A stretch of 64,000 bases of DNA from Bilifractor porci (GTDB lineage: Bacteria; Bacillota; Clostridia; Lachnospirales; Lachnospiraceae): the NCBI RefSeq assembly GCF_009696005.1, contig NZ_VUMV01000008.1:1-64000 (forward strand), in the 5' to 3' direction. The position numbers and the translations under genes were made by a program. How positions within the stretch are numbered: position 1 is the first letter of the stretch; every line of letters starts with the position of its first letter. Below are positions 51,708 through 60,622 of this stretch, piece by piece. A model generated the notes under the pieces. That model was not told the DNA's origin. It ran no database searches and saw only the letters and a list, made by a program, of their open reading frames with translations.

Positions 51708-52229
51708 ATGGCGGACAGCAAAGATCATTTTGATGATATCATTTCTCTGTTTCGGTTGTATGAGCAGAAAATGTATCATATCGCCTATGCGATCCTGCAC
51801 GACAGCTATCAGGCAGAGGACGCTGTGATGGACGCATTTGTCAGACTGCTGGAACATAATTACAGAATTGATGATCCGGAATCTGATACATCAAAAAAAC
51901 TTGTAATTTCCGTGACACGAAGTGCATCGATCGATCTTTATCGAAAAAACCAACGTGCGAGTTCAAAAATGCTGCTCACTGAAGATCCGGCACTGCTGCA
52001 TGCGGAGACGCACACGGAACCCCAGGCGCATCCTGAGAGCAATACGGAAAGTATCATTCAGGGTCTGCCGTCCATATATTATGACGTGATGTATGAGCGG
52101 TATGTGAATGAGAAAAGCGTATCGGAAACAGCGGTGATTCTGAGCATCAGCGAAGCCGCTGTAAGAAAAAGGCAGGAGCGGGCCCTGCGGATACTGAGAG
52201 AAGAAAGAGAAGGGAGAAGATGCGTATGA
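51708..52229 (+). CDS. ECF-type RNA polymerase sigma factor
   Basis: A 173-residue sigma factor. Region 2 is FRLYEQKMYHIAYAIL with AEDAVMDAFVRLLEH, the DNA-melting and -10 recognition helices; region 4 is YERYVNEKSVSETAVILSIS with EAAVRKRQERALRIL, the -35 recognition HTH. A spacer rich in Glu/His/Pro links them. It overlaps the next gene by ten bases, the normal sigma/anti-sigma coupling. GAAGAGAGGTG precedes the ATG. Confidence 0.9.
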   Translation: MADSKDHFDDIISLFRLYEQKMYHIAYAILHDSYQAEDAVMDAFVRLLEHNYRIDDPESDTSKKLVISVTRSASIDLYRKNQRASSKMLLTEDPALLHAETHTEPQAHPESNTESIIQGLPSIYYDVMYERYVNEKSVSETAVILSISEAAVRKRQERALRILREEREGRRCV

Positions 52230-53365
52230 AAAACAATCTGATATCCTATGCAGAATATACAGAAGAATCCTTTCCGGACTGGACGGTAGAGGAATTTGAT
52301 TCAATTCAGGAAAATCACCATTTTTCCAGGCATTATAAATCGGCCAGAAACAGAACAATCCGGCAGTATCGCAGAAATAGAACCGGAAAATGGTCTCTCC
52401 GGACTGCCGCAGCCGTAATCGCGGTATGTATGGCATGTCCGGCCGCCGTATACGCTTCTGTCACGCATGCAGATTTCTTCCGGAATGCTTTTGGTGATGC
52501 CGGAAGAAAGAGCGTGGCATCTCATACAGAACTTGCAGACAATGGGAAAGGCGGACAAATTGAGATCACCTATCCGGAAAGGAATTATGTTTCGGTTGAC
52601 CCGGACAAGGCAGACAGTCTGATCGGCGAACAGACCAGCACGGAACCGGTAACCGTTGATATCAATGACCACAAGCTGACGATACTTTCTGCTGTCCGTG
52701 ACAGAAACGCCATGACGATGGAATTCACGCTGGAATGCAGTACAGGTGTCACCGTGTACGATTTTGACAGCCTGTCTAATGAGGCGAAAGGCGCCCGGAG
52801 TGCAGAAAATGCCACGATCCGGCTGCTGTTTGATAACGCGGCAGACAACATTTATATTGACCAGGAGAAATCCACTGACACCCTTCTGCATTGCTATGCT
52901 TACTGCGTGTTTGTCACCCCTGTAGAAGATGGTGAGGAACCGAAACTGGATATCTATTATGCGGATACCCCACTCCTGTCACTGCCGGAAAATGAAAAGC
53001 CTCAGGAAAAACAGATTTCCATTCCTGTAGCAAAAGCGGCTGCGGTAACTGCCTATTCCTCCGAAGAAGGCGGATATCTGGAGCTGTCGCCGATCAGCTG
53101 CAGCATCGACCTCGCAAAGGGCCTCGGACTTTCACAGGAAGAGGCATACGATCCCGGAAATTTAGCGAAAGTATCCATCCATTATACAGACGGATCGGTT
53201 TATGAAGTATATGACAAAGACGCCAATATCGACAATACTTCCTATACGCTTGGAGGCGTTGGAGATAATTACTCTGTCACAACGATGAATTTGAACCGGC
53301 TGATGGAAGTGAACCAGGTAGATTACATCACCGTAAACGACGTACCATACACCGCCGTCAAGTGA
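52220..53365 (+). CDS. Membrane anti-sigma-type protein with DUF4179-like domain
   Basis: A 381-residue protein. The first 55 residues are cytosolic and charged, as expected of a sigma-binding segment. One membrane helix follows (about 57-80, TAAAVIAVCMACPAAVYAS). The external part resembles DUF4179 domains, with HADFFRNAFGD and the KLTILSAVRDRNAMTMEFTL pattern, mostly beta. It overlaps the sigma factor by ten bases. By analogy with RsiV-like pairs it should hold the sigma factor at the membrane until an envelope signal releases it. The signal is unknown. Confidence 0.8.
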   Translation: MRMKNNLISYAEYTEESFPDWTVEEFDSIQENHHFSRHYKSARNRTIRQYRRNRTGKWSLRTAAAVIAVCMACPAAVYASVTHADFFRNAFGDAGRKSVASHTELADNGKGGQIEITYPERNYVSVDPDKADSLIGEQTSTEPVTVDINDHKLTILSAVRDRNAMTMEFTLECSTGVTVYDFDSLSNEAKGARSAENATIRLLFDNAADNIYIDQEKSTDTLLHCYAYCVFVTPVEDGEEPKLDIYYADTPLLSLPENEKPQEKQISIPVAKAAAVTAYSSEEGGYLELSPISCSIDLAKGLGLSQEEAYDPGNLAKVSIHYTDGSVYEVYDKDANIDNTSYTLGGVGDNYSVTTMNLNRLMEVNQVDYITVNDVPYTAVK

Positions 53366-53409
53366 TAAAAGAAAGTGTCAAAAAAATCAGAAAAACAGAC
53401 ACTTTAGAT

Positions 53410-53451
53410 AAAGGGCATGTGAAAAGCATCAGCATTTTCACATGCCCTTTT
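53410..53451. terminator. Bidirectional intrinsic terminator
   Basis: AAAGGGCATGTGAAAA (53410-53425) pairs with TTTTCACATGCCCTTT (53434-53449), a stem of sixteen or so pairs with T-runs on both sides. It separates the anti-sigma gene from the convergent PucR-type gene. Confidence 0.9.
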
Positions 53452-53540
53452 ACAGAATTCAACACCTGAAGTCTGTAGAAGAAACAGATACTGCCATAAA
53501 TAAAGCCGCATTTTATACCAATATAGTTAACCACATACAA

Positions 53541-55103
53541 TTAATTTGTTTGTTCAAATTGTTCCAGCATCAGGAAGATAATTCTTAATTCAAGACGAAG
53601 GTTCGGGTCGTCAAGCTTGAAGTCAGAAATTTCTACGATTCGCTTTAGATGGTACATAAAAGTAGCTCTTTGAATATAAAGCTGCCGAATTGTCCTTGTT
53701 ATGTGCGTATCATTTTCCAAATAGACTTTCAGTGATTTTGTAAACTCTGTGCCATGTTTTTTGTCATACGCCATTAATTTACATAGTCCTTCAGGACAGA
53801 GGGTATCTGCATGATAACGCGTATGGATAAGATGCAGAAAGTCATATAATTCATATTGTTCATATCGATAGCACCAAATCATTGGATTTACTCTGGCTCC
53901 AATCAATAAGGCAGCCTGTGCCTGCAGGTAATAATCACGCAACTGGGTGAGCTTCGCAAAGGAAAAGCTGACACCCACTTTTAAAATGTTTTCCCGGATA
54001 ATATAGACAACTTGCGAAATCACTTCTTCTCTGCTGCATTTGGCTTCTGACAAATCAGAAATCATAATTAGTTCCTTTTCGCCTCTGAACACTCCTGTTC
54101 CGGAAAAAGAATTCTCCAGCTTAATCATCATGGTTGAAACGGTATGTAATTCTTCATCTTTTTCAGATACCGGAAATACCAGGCAAAGGTACCGCGCTTC
54201 TTCTTTCCAGCCGAATTCGCGGATTGCTCTTTCAAATTTTTCAGTATCAGGCTGAATTCCATGAAGCAACTGGGAGATGCAAGTATCTAAGTAGCGTGGA
54301 TGGCTATCCAGATATATATGTTGTCTGTGCATTGCGATCTGAATAAAAACAGCCAGTATTTTAATTATGGCAAAATCGCTTTGGCGAATAGGGCGATCAA
54401 CTTCCAGAGCCATCAGGCGGCATATATAAATCCCATTTTCCCGTATATTATAGTATAGAATACGATATCCCATTATGTCTGCGGGAAAAATAGCCGGTTC
54501 AAGTTCATCAACACTTTTCCTAAAATCCGGGTCTAGACGAAATGCCTCAATTGTTTCAGGAGTTTCGTAATTGCCTTCCTCTCCTTTCGCAAAAACTCTC
54601 AGGTTTTCAGGCTTATTTCTTTCGCATAAAAAAACATTTCTCAGACTGGCAGTATCCATACAAAGTGGGTTGTATAGAAATGGAAGTGCCGCAATTCCTA
54701 ATGCTTTCAAAGATACATTATTGGTGATCATATGATACATCCGCATCTCCCAATTTCGAAAAGTGCGAAAAATTTTTTGTACTTCTTCCAGAGCCTTAAT
54801 CATATCTGTTCCGGGAACAGTTATAAAATCTATTGCTGACGCGTCTGTCCGCGAGAAAAAGGTGCTCTGTAAATTTCCCGGAGTTTGATCTGTCAGAACA
54901 ATAAAATTTCCACTGACACAATGATTTGCAGATATTTTTTGAGTATCGAGTATTAAATAAACAATGCTAGGTTGTAGGGCAATATCATTCTGATAGATAC
55001 TTACGTCTTCTATCCCACAGGTATACAAAGAGGCATGTATTTTTGAAGGATACAGACTGCAGCCTTTCAAATAATCTGCCAGAATATATAAGTTAATTTT
55101 CAT
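53541..55103 (-). CDS. PucR/CdaR-type transcriptional regulator
   Basis: A 520-residue regulator. The C-terminus (about 440-515) is the PucR helix-turn-helix (LYIQRATFMYHLKRIVEISD, with LDDPNLRLELRIIFLML). The N-terminal 400 residues contain a ligand/GAF-like part and a GGDEF-like middle segment that is typical of the family. It is divergent from the URO-D/MFS/NhaC cluster and probably controls it by binding the palindromes in the 263-base gap between them. The effector is unknown. Confidence 0.85.
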   Translation of the reverse strand: MKINLYILADYLKGCSLYPSKIHASLYTCGIEDVSIYQNDIALQPSIVYLILDTQKISANHCVSGNFIVLTDQTPGNLQSTFFSRTDASAIDFITVPGTDMIKALEEVQKIFRTFRNWEMRMYHMITNNVSLKALGIAALPFLYNPLCMDTASLRNVFLCERNKPENLRVFAKGEEGNYETPETIEAFRLDPDFRKSVDELEPAIFPADIMGYRILYYNIRENGIYICRLMALEVDRPIRQSDFAIIKILAVFIQIAMHRQHIYLDSHPRYLDTCISQLLHGIQPDTEKFERAIREFGWKEEARYLCLVFPVSEKDEELHTVSTMMIKLENSFSGTGVFRGEKELIMISDLSEAKCSREEVISQVVYIIRENILKVGVSFSFAKLTQLRDYYLQAQAALLIGARVNPMIWCYRYEQYELYDFLHLIHTRYHADTLCPEGLCKLMAYDKKHGTEFTKSLKVYLENDTHITRTIRQLYIQRATFMYHLKRIVEISDFKLDDPNLRLELRIIFLMLEQFEQTN

Positions 55104-55366
55104 TTCTATACTCCGAAGTTGATTTCAATAAAAATATAATCCGAAGGTATTTATACAAAATGTATAATAATATTTTTTCGAACCATCTGTTTTGTCAGAT
55201 GAAATAAATGTACTTGCTCTGTATATCATATATTAATTGGATATATATCACAATATTCCGACTTTATAAAGTGCATATAAGCGCAATATACCCAATCATT
55301 TGTGTGAAGAAATCAACTGCATTATAAATTGTCTTTTGACAATACTGCAAAAAGGGAGGACTTTCT
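55104..55366. promoter_or_regulatory. Divergent control region with two inverted repeats
   Basis: TTATACA-AAA-TGTATAA (55151-55167) and ATTGTC-TTTT-GACAAT (55328-55343) are perfect inverted repeats. They lie near the regulator start and just before the URO-D-like start respectively, and are candidate operators for the PucR-type protein. The region is strongly AT-rich. Confidence 0.5.
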
Positions 55367-56362
55367 ATGCTTACAAAGCGCCAAAATCTACTAGAAACCA
55401 TTCATGGAGGTAAGCCGGATCGATTCGTCAATCAGTTTGAGTTTATGCATATGATCTACTCGGATCCGTATGACTTAACAGATCCGTATCCGGAATACAA
55501 GCAGGTGAATATTACAAATAATTGGGGAATAACGCTTTCCTGGCCAGAGGGTACTCCCGGACCATTTCCGGTTCAGGATGATAAGCATAAAGTTCTCAAG
55601 GATATTAACGATTGGAGAGATGTGGTAAAGGCACCTAATCTTATTTTCCCGGAAAAAGATTGGGAAGCAGCAATAAAGGAAGAAGAGTCCATTGACAGAA
55701 CACAGGAATTTGCAACAGTATTTATTGCTCCCGGAATTTTTGAAAGATTGCATTATCTTATGGGAATGGAAGATGCAATGATGAATTTCTATGAAGAGCC
55801 AGAGGAAATGCATGAATTGATAAAATATTTAACCGATTGGGAGCTGCAGTACGCAGACACGTTGTGCAGTCATTTGCATCCGGATGCACTTTTCCACCAT
55901 GATGATTGGGGAAGTCAGCTTTCAACATTTGTTTCTCCGTCAATGTTTGATGAATTTCTCCTTGAGCCCTGCAAACAAGTGTATCGCTATTATAAAGAGC
56001 ATGGCGTTCAGTTGATTGTGCATCATTCGGATTCCTACGCAGCAACACTTGTCCCCGAAATGATTGAAATGGGAATTGATATTTGGCAGGGAGTAATGAC
56101 GACCAATGAAATTCCGGAACTGATAAGGAAGTACGGTGGGAAGATTACTTTTATGGGCGGAATTAATTCTGCATCCGTGGATCACCCCGGATGGACGAGA
56201 GAAGAAGTTGCAAAAGAAGTTCGCAGAGCCTGCACCGAGTATGGTAAGAAATTTTATATTCCTAATACTACGCAGGGATTGGATATTTCTACGTTTGATG
56301 GCGTATATGACGCTGTAACAGAAGAGATCAATCATATGAGTGCGGAAATGTTCGAAAAATAA
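55367..56362 (+). CDS. URO-D superfamily protein (uroporphyrinogen decarboxylase-like)
   Basis: A 331-residue TIM-barrel protein of the URO-D/methyltransferase superfamily. KRQNLLETIHGGKPDRFVNQFE is the family start; FHHDDWGSQ, LIVHHSDSYA, GVMTTNEIPELIRKYGGKITF and MGGINSASVDHPG mark the barrel. Corrinoid methyltransferases of the family bind zinc with a His-x-Cys motif, but here the site reads HHSDS without cysteine. It may therefore be a decarboxylase-like or demethylating enzyme of another kind. GGGAGGA precedes the ATG. It is followed by MFS and NhaC transporter genes, suggesting catabolism of an imported compound. Confidence 0.85.
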   Translation: MLTKRQNLLETIHGGKPDRFVNQFEFMHMIYSDPYDLTDPYPEYKQVNITNNWGITLSWPEGTPGPFPVQDDKHKVLKDINDWRDVVKAPNLIFPEKDWEAAIKEEESIDRTQEFATVFIAPGIFERLHYLMGMEDAMMNFYEEPEEMHELIKYLTDWELQYADTLCSHLHPDALFHHDDWGSQLSTFVSPSMFDEFLLEPCKQVYRYYKEHGVQLIVHHSDSYAATLVPEMIEMGIDIWQGVMTTNEIPELIRKYGGKITFMGGINSASVDHPGWTREEVAKEVRRACTEYGKKFYIPNTTQGLDISTFDGVYDAVTEEINHMSAEMFEK

Positions 56363-56395
56363 TAACGATGCATCAGTTAATTAGGGGGCGCGGAT

Positions 56396-57592
56396 ATGAG
56401 TAAAGAAATGACGAACATAAGAAAGATTTTGTTTATGGTAGTCATGTGTCTCAGCAATGTCACAATAATGGGGACTACTTTTTACAGCATTATCATGACA
56501 AAGCTGTATGAAAATTATGCAAAATGGGCTGTGGATGCAGCAATTGCCATACCGGGAATTATTGGCCTTTTTGCCTGTCTGATAGCCGGAAAGATAAGTG
56601 ATCTTGTCAATAAAAAAATCCTGTTCCTTTGTGGGCTTGTACTTTTTGCGCTTACAGGAACTACTTTAGCGCTAGTACCTAACGACCTTTTATTTGTTGT
56701 GATGGCTTCCTTAAATGGCGGTATTTGCTATGGTATTGTCAGCGTGTCTGCGGTTGGGATTATTTCGGACACATTTTCTAATGAAGAAGAACGCAGCAAA
56801 ATGCTGGGATTATATAATGGTATCATGGCGCTGGTAGGCGCGCTGTTGGCTTTACTGTATGGATTTTGTGCAGATATCAACTGGAAACTTGGACCTGCGC
56901 CCAACTGGTTCGTTGTGGTTGTCATTTTACTGGCAATATTTTTTGTTCCGTCCTGTCCGGCAAAAGGCAACAGCGAAACTAATGGGGAAAAAATCAAAGG
57001 ACAGAAAGGCTGGGCAAAGCATATTATACCGCTTGCGCTTGCATTTTTTGTTGTCAGCTTTGCTGCTATGACAATATTTACTTATATAGATCTTTATGTA
57101 ACAGGAAACAACCTGGGAACATCCAGTTTTACCGGGCTGCTGGGTTCTGTTCAAACGATTACTTCCTTCTGCTTCTGTTCCATATTTGGGTGGGTCTACA
57201 AAAAGCTTAAAACCAGGATAACTATTCCGGCATACGCATTAATTGCCTGTGGAATTTTTCTGATGTATTTTATTCCAAGCAAACCAACAGCAATCATTGG
57301 TTGCATGATGTTTGGCGCCGGATGGGGTACGGTTTATACGTTCTGGTTTTTCCGGGCGACTGTTGTTGTGCCGGAAAATATGGTGGGTACTGCTACCGGA
57401 ATTGTCACAACCGCAAATTCACTGTCTTATTTTCCGATGCCATATGTAATGAGTTTTCTGATGGCAATGATGCATACAGAAAATTTCCGTGATACATTCA
57501 TTATTTACGGAACTATTGTAGCTATCGCATGCGTTTTATCCATCATAATTAATGTAAAAAACAGAAACTCAGAGCAGGTAACTGCCGAATAA
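56396..57592 (+). CDS. Major facilitator superfamily transporter
   Basis: A 398-residue, 12-helix MFS permease. The A-like loop GKISDLVNKK between helices 2 and 3 and the hydrophobic repeats, with a cytosolic loop around residue 200 (SCPAKGNSETNGEKIKGQKG), fit the oxalate/formate-like or monocarboxylate group. It begins 33 bases after the URO-D-like gene with GGGGG before ATG, so the two are co-transcribed. It likely carries the compound acted on by that enzyme. Confidence 0.88.
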   Translation: MSKEMTNIRKILFMVVMCLSNVTIMGTTFYSIIMTKLYENYAKWAVDAAIAIPGIIGLFACLIAGKISDLVNKKILFLCGLVLFALTGTTLALVPNDLLFVVMASLNGGICYGIVSVSAVGIISDTFSNEEERSKMLGLYNGIMALVGALLALLYGFCADINWKLGPAPNWFVVVVILLAIFFVPSCPAKGNSETNGEKIKGQKGWAKHIIPLALAFFVVSFAAMTIFTYIDLYVTGNNLGTSSFTGLLGSVQTITSFCFCSIFGWVYKKLKTRITIPAYALIACGIFLMYFIPSKPTAIIGCMMFGAGWGTVYTFWFFRATVVVPENMVGTATGIVTTANSLSYFPMPYVMSFLMAMMHTENFRDTFIIYGTIVAIACVLSIIINVKNRNSEQVTAE

Positions 57593-57612
57593 AAAATAAC
57601 AAACTCTGAGAA

Positions 57613-57657
57613 AAAATGATCTGTCAGGTTGAAAATTCTGCATGGCAGGTCATTTTT
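57613..57657 (+). terminator. Terminator-like hairpin between MFS and NhaC genes
   Basis: AAAATGATCTGTCA (57613-57626) pairs with TGGCAGGTCATTTT (57643-57656), with two G-U pairs, and is followed by T. It may reduce read-through into the antiporter gene. Confidence 0.7.
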
Positions 57658-57685
57658 GTATGTTTATTACATTCAGGAGGATGAT

Positions 57686-59029
57686 ATGGGACATTCTATA
57701 CTGGGAGGCATCCCTATTTTATTATTTATTGTTATTACCGTTATTACGAAGAAGACCGCATTATCAGCATGGATATCGTCGCTTTTAGCAATTATTATGC
57801 TGAAAGGGATCCATTTTATACCAGAATATATTCAGACTATGTATGACGTGCTTTCAGACAACTCTTTTCAGCTTCTTCTTATCGTGGCAATGGGATTCTC
57901 CGGAATAGCTGCTGTTTTAGAAAAATCTGGCGCTATGTTGGGATTTCAGAATATTTTAAGAAAAGTTTGCAAAAATCGCAGGAGTACATTGTTTTTCACA
58001 TGGATTCTAGGAGGTATCATTTTTATTGATGATTACCTGAATGCACTGGCCGTATCAGCTTCAATGAAAGGAATCTCGGATAATTATAAAATTCCGCGTG
58101 AACACCTGGCTTATACAACCAATTGCATGGGGGCATGTGTATGCGTTTTAGTGCCAATTTCCAGTTGGGCTGCATTTGCAGTCGGTATAGGAGCAGCGTA
58201 TAATGTTGGACCGAACGATTATTTGCAGGCAATTCCGTTTATGTTTTATCCAATTACCTCTATCATACTTTGTCTATTGACAGGCTTTGATCTTTTTCCC
58301 AAAATTGGAGCACTAAAAAAAGCATATTTGCGAGTGCAAACAAATGGGAATGTTCTCGATAATCAGGATTGCAACGTAAAGGAAATTGATACCCGGAGTT
58401 TAAAAGCAACTTCGCCCTGGAATTTTCTTATTCCTGTTGGTGTTCTTATTATCGGTATGATTCTCGCAGATTCAGATCTTGTTGTTGGAATGATTCTGGC
58501 AATTGTCTCTATGTTTTTCCTTTTTGTACCGCAGAAAATTTTTAAAGTAGATAGTTTTCTCGAAACATTTACTTCCGGAATGTCTGCGGTTTTGCCGTTA
58601 ATCCTAAATATTTTTGCCGTGTATATTATGGAAAACGCTTCAGCTAAAATGGGATTCATGGATGCACTGGCACAGTTGATTTCTACACATTTTCCCAAAG
58701 TTATTCTTCCAATGATGGCTTTTATCTCAGTTGCAGCTATTACATTTTTTGCGGCTTCATTTTGGGCATTGATCGTAATATCTTATCCAATATTTATTCC
58801 GATGGCAACTGCAACAGGTATTCCTGCGTATATAATAATCGCAGCAATCATGTCAGGTGTTGCGCTTGGCAGCCAGTCGTGTTTGTATTCCGATGCAATT
58901 TTTATGGTTTCCGCTGGAACAGGGGTATCTAATGCAAGACAATTTGAGGTGGTTCTTCCATATACGATTATTGGAGCAGCCTTTGCATCTGTCCTGTTTT
59001 TGGTTGTAGGAATAAGATTAGCAATGTAA
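57686..59029 (+). CDS. NhaC-family Na+/H+ antiporter-like protein
   Basis: A 447-residue membrane protein starting at ATG 57686, with AGGAGG five bases upstream; an upstream extension of the frame lacks a start signal. It has about 11-12 helices with the NhaC-like stretches GIAAVLEKSGAMLG, GIIFIDDYLNALAVSASMKG (charged residues in a membrane helix), NCMGACVCVLVPISSWAAFAVG, and SCLYSDAIFMVSAGTGVSNA. It exchanges Na+ for H+, or organic anions in related families. Its place after the MFS gene suggests support of the same pathway. Confidence 0.88.
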   Translation: MGHSILGGIPILLFIVITVITKKTALSAWISSLLAIIMLKGIHFIPEYIQTMYDVLSDNSFQLLLIVAMGFSGIAAVLEKSGAMLGFQNILRKVCKNRRSTLFFTWILGGIIFIDDYLNALAVSASMKGISDNYKIPREHLAYTTNCMGACVCVLVPISSWAAFAVGIGAAYNVGPNDYLQAIPFMFYPITSIILCLLTGFDLFPKIGALKKAYLRVQTNGNVLDNQDCNVKEIDTRSLKATSPWNFLIPVGVLIIGMILADSDLVVGMILAIVSMFFLFVPQKIFKVDSFLETFTSGMSAVLPLILNIFAVYIMENASAKMGFMDALAQLISTHFPKVILPMMAFISVAAITFFAASFWALIVISYPIFIPMATATGIPAYIIIAAIMSGVALGSQSCLYSDAIFMVSAGTGVSNARQFEVVLPYTIIGAAFASVLFLVVGIRLAM

Positions 59030-59147
59030 CTTCCTATCAGGCACATAATAAGCCGCCTGAAAAACAAGATATCTTTCTCAAATATTTAGTTTGTCTTCGA
59101 ATTGATTATCTAATACAAGAGGGAAATCTTTATGTGCGATGCATCTG

Positions 59148-60377
59148 TCACTCATGCCGGAGGCATTCAATCGGGCTCAGATGCGCTGCCTTTCTGGCCG
59201 GATAGATTCCAAAAAACATGCCGATCCCCATGGATACCCCGGCTGCTGAGAGCATAACCACCGGAAAAATGACCAGCTTCATATGGATCGCCGCGCAGAT
59301 GATGGCTGACAAAATGGTTCCGGCCAGGATTCCGATTCCGCCTCCCATGACGGCGATAATCGCGGACTCCGCCAGGAACTGCATCGTAATGGAAGCGGTT
59401 GTTGCGCCGATCGATTTCCGGATTCCGATCTCCCTGGTGCGTTCCGTCACCGATACCAGCATGATGTTCATGACGCCGATACCGCCCACTACCAGAGAAA
59501 TCGCGGCCACAAGCATAACAAACATCGTCACAGTCCCCATGAGGCTGTTCATCTGGTCGAAGGTGTCCGTAAAGTTCTGTACCAGGAAATAATTGTCTTT
59601 CTGCGGCACCTGATGCCTGCGGTTCAGAAGCTTTAAGGCTGCTTCCGCCACCTTGCCGGACTCCACGCTGCCGTCGCACAGAACATATGCGCCGGTAAAG
59701 GATTCGGTATCATATCCCCAGTCGGCAAGAGAAGGATACGGAACAATCACCCCTACGTCCTCTTCGCTGTTCATCAGGCTGAGCAGCGAATCTTCCTCCC
59801 CCTTCGCCGTATCCAGAAGGCCGATGATCTTATAGGTGAGAGTCACATCCCCGGAGGTAACGGGTACGCTCATGCCAATAACATCGTCTGTTCCGAACAT
59901 TTTCTGCACGTCCGTTCTTTTCATGACACAGATCCGGCTTCCATTCTCCACATCTGTATCTGAAATGTTTCTCCCCTTCACAATCTCCATATTGGAATAC
60001 TGGATCTTATCGAGAATAGGCGTTCCACCCGAAATGGTAAGGCTGAAATTTCCCTTGCCCGTCTCCGTACTGCCTCCGACCGAATAAAAGGGGGTTACTC
60101 CTTCCACGCCGTCCGACGCTCCCAGAGCGCTCATATCATCCGGCGTAATCCACTCATCCGCGGCGGCGCCGTCATCTCCCACATAGAGAAAAATCTGGCC
60201 TCCGCCTATATTTTCCAGAGTATCCGATACCGTCCGGGAAAAAGCATTCCCCACCATCGTGATGGTAATCACCGACGCGATTCCGATGATGATTCCCAGC
60301 ATAGTAAGAAAGGAACGTCCTTTATTGTGGCGGATATTCTCGAACGCCATGGTCAGATATTCCGCGATCTCTCCCAT
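59148..60377 (-). CDS. MacB/FtsX-type ABC permease
   Basis: A 409-residue permease from ATG 60377 (GGGGGAG just before; the frame extends to TTG 60389). One N-terminal membrane helix (SFLTMLGIIIGIASVITITM), a large external MacB core domain (about 45-275), then three C-terminal helices starting MFVMLVAAISLVVGGIGVMNIML with the coupling motif VTERTREIGIRKSIGA. It forms an efflux or export complex with the ATPase at 62275 and the adaptor at 60623. It is last in the operon. Confidence 0.93.
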   Translation of the reverse strand: MGEIAEYLTMAFENIRHNKGRSFLTMLGIIIGIASVITITMVGNAFSRTVSDTLENIGGGQIFLYVGDDGAAADEWITPDDMSALGASDGVEGVTPFYSVGGSTETGKGNFSLTISGGTPILDKIQYSNMEIVKGRNISDTDVENGSRICVMKRTDVQKMFGTDDVIGMSVPVTSGDVTLTYKIIGLLDTAKGEEDSLLSLMNSEEDVGVIVPYPSLADWGYDTESFTGAYVLCDGSVESGKVAEAALKLLNRRHQVPQKDNYFLVQNFTDTFDQMNSLMGTVTMFVMLVAAISLVVGGIGVMNIMLVSVTERTREIGIRKSIGATTASITMQFLAESAIIAVMGGGIGILAGTILSAIICAAIHMKLVIFPVVMLSAAGVSMGIGMFFGIYPARKAAHLSPIECLRHE

Positions 60378-60469
60378 ATACTCCCCCAATCCCCTATTTC
60401 TTCTCTAAATAATACAAAAATGCTCCGGTCAGTATCCTGGCCGCCCGATGTCTTTCAGCGGTGCTTTTG

Positions 60470-60556
60470 GGAAATCAGAACAACCGATACTCTCTGGGAT
60501 TCTGTGTTCTTCTGTTCCCGGCCTTTCCGCAATGCCTCCTGGAAATCAGAACAGCC
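60470..60556. repeat. Direct repeat pair in the adaptor-permease gap
   Basis: GGAAATCAGAACAACC (60470-60485) recurs with one change at 60541-60556, 71 bases apart, in the 245-base gap between adaptor and permease genes. No gene or terminator is visible in this gap. Confidence 0.5.
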
Positions 60557-60622
60557 CTGAATCTATAAAAGAAGGCCACAGTCGCCGCCATCTACATGTC
60601 TTTATATCCGGATGTAAAAGCC

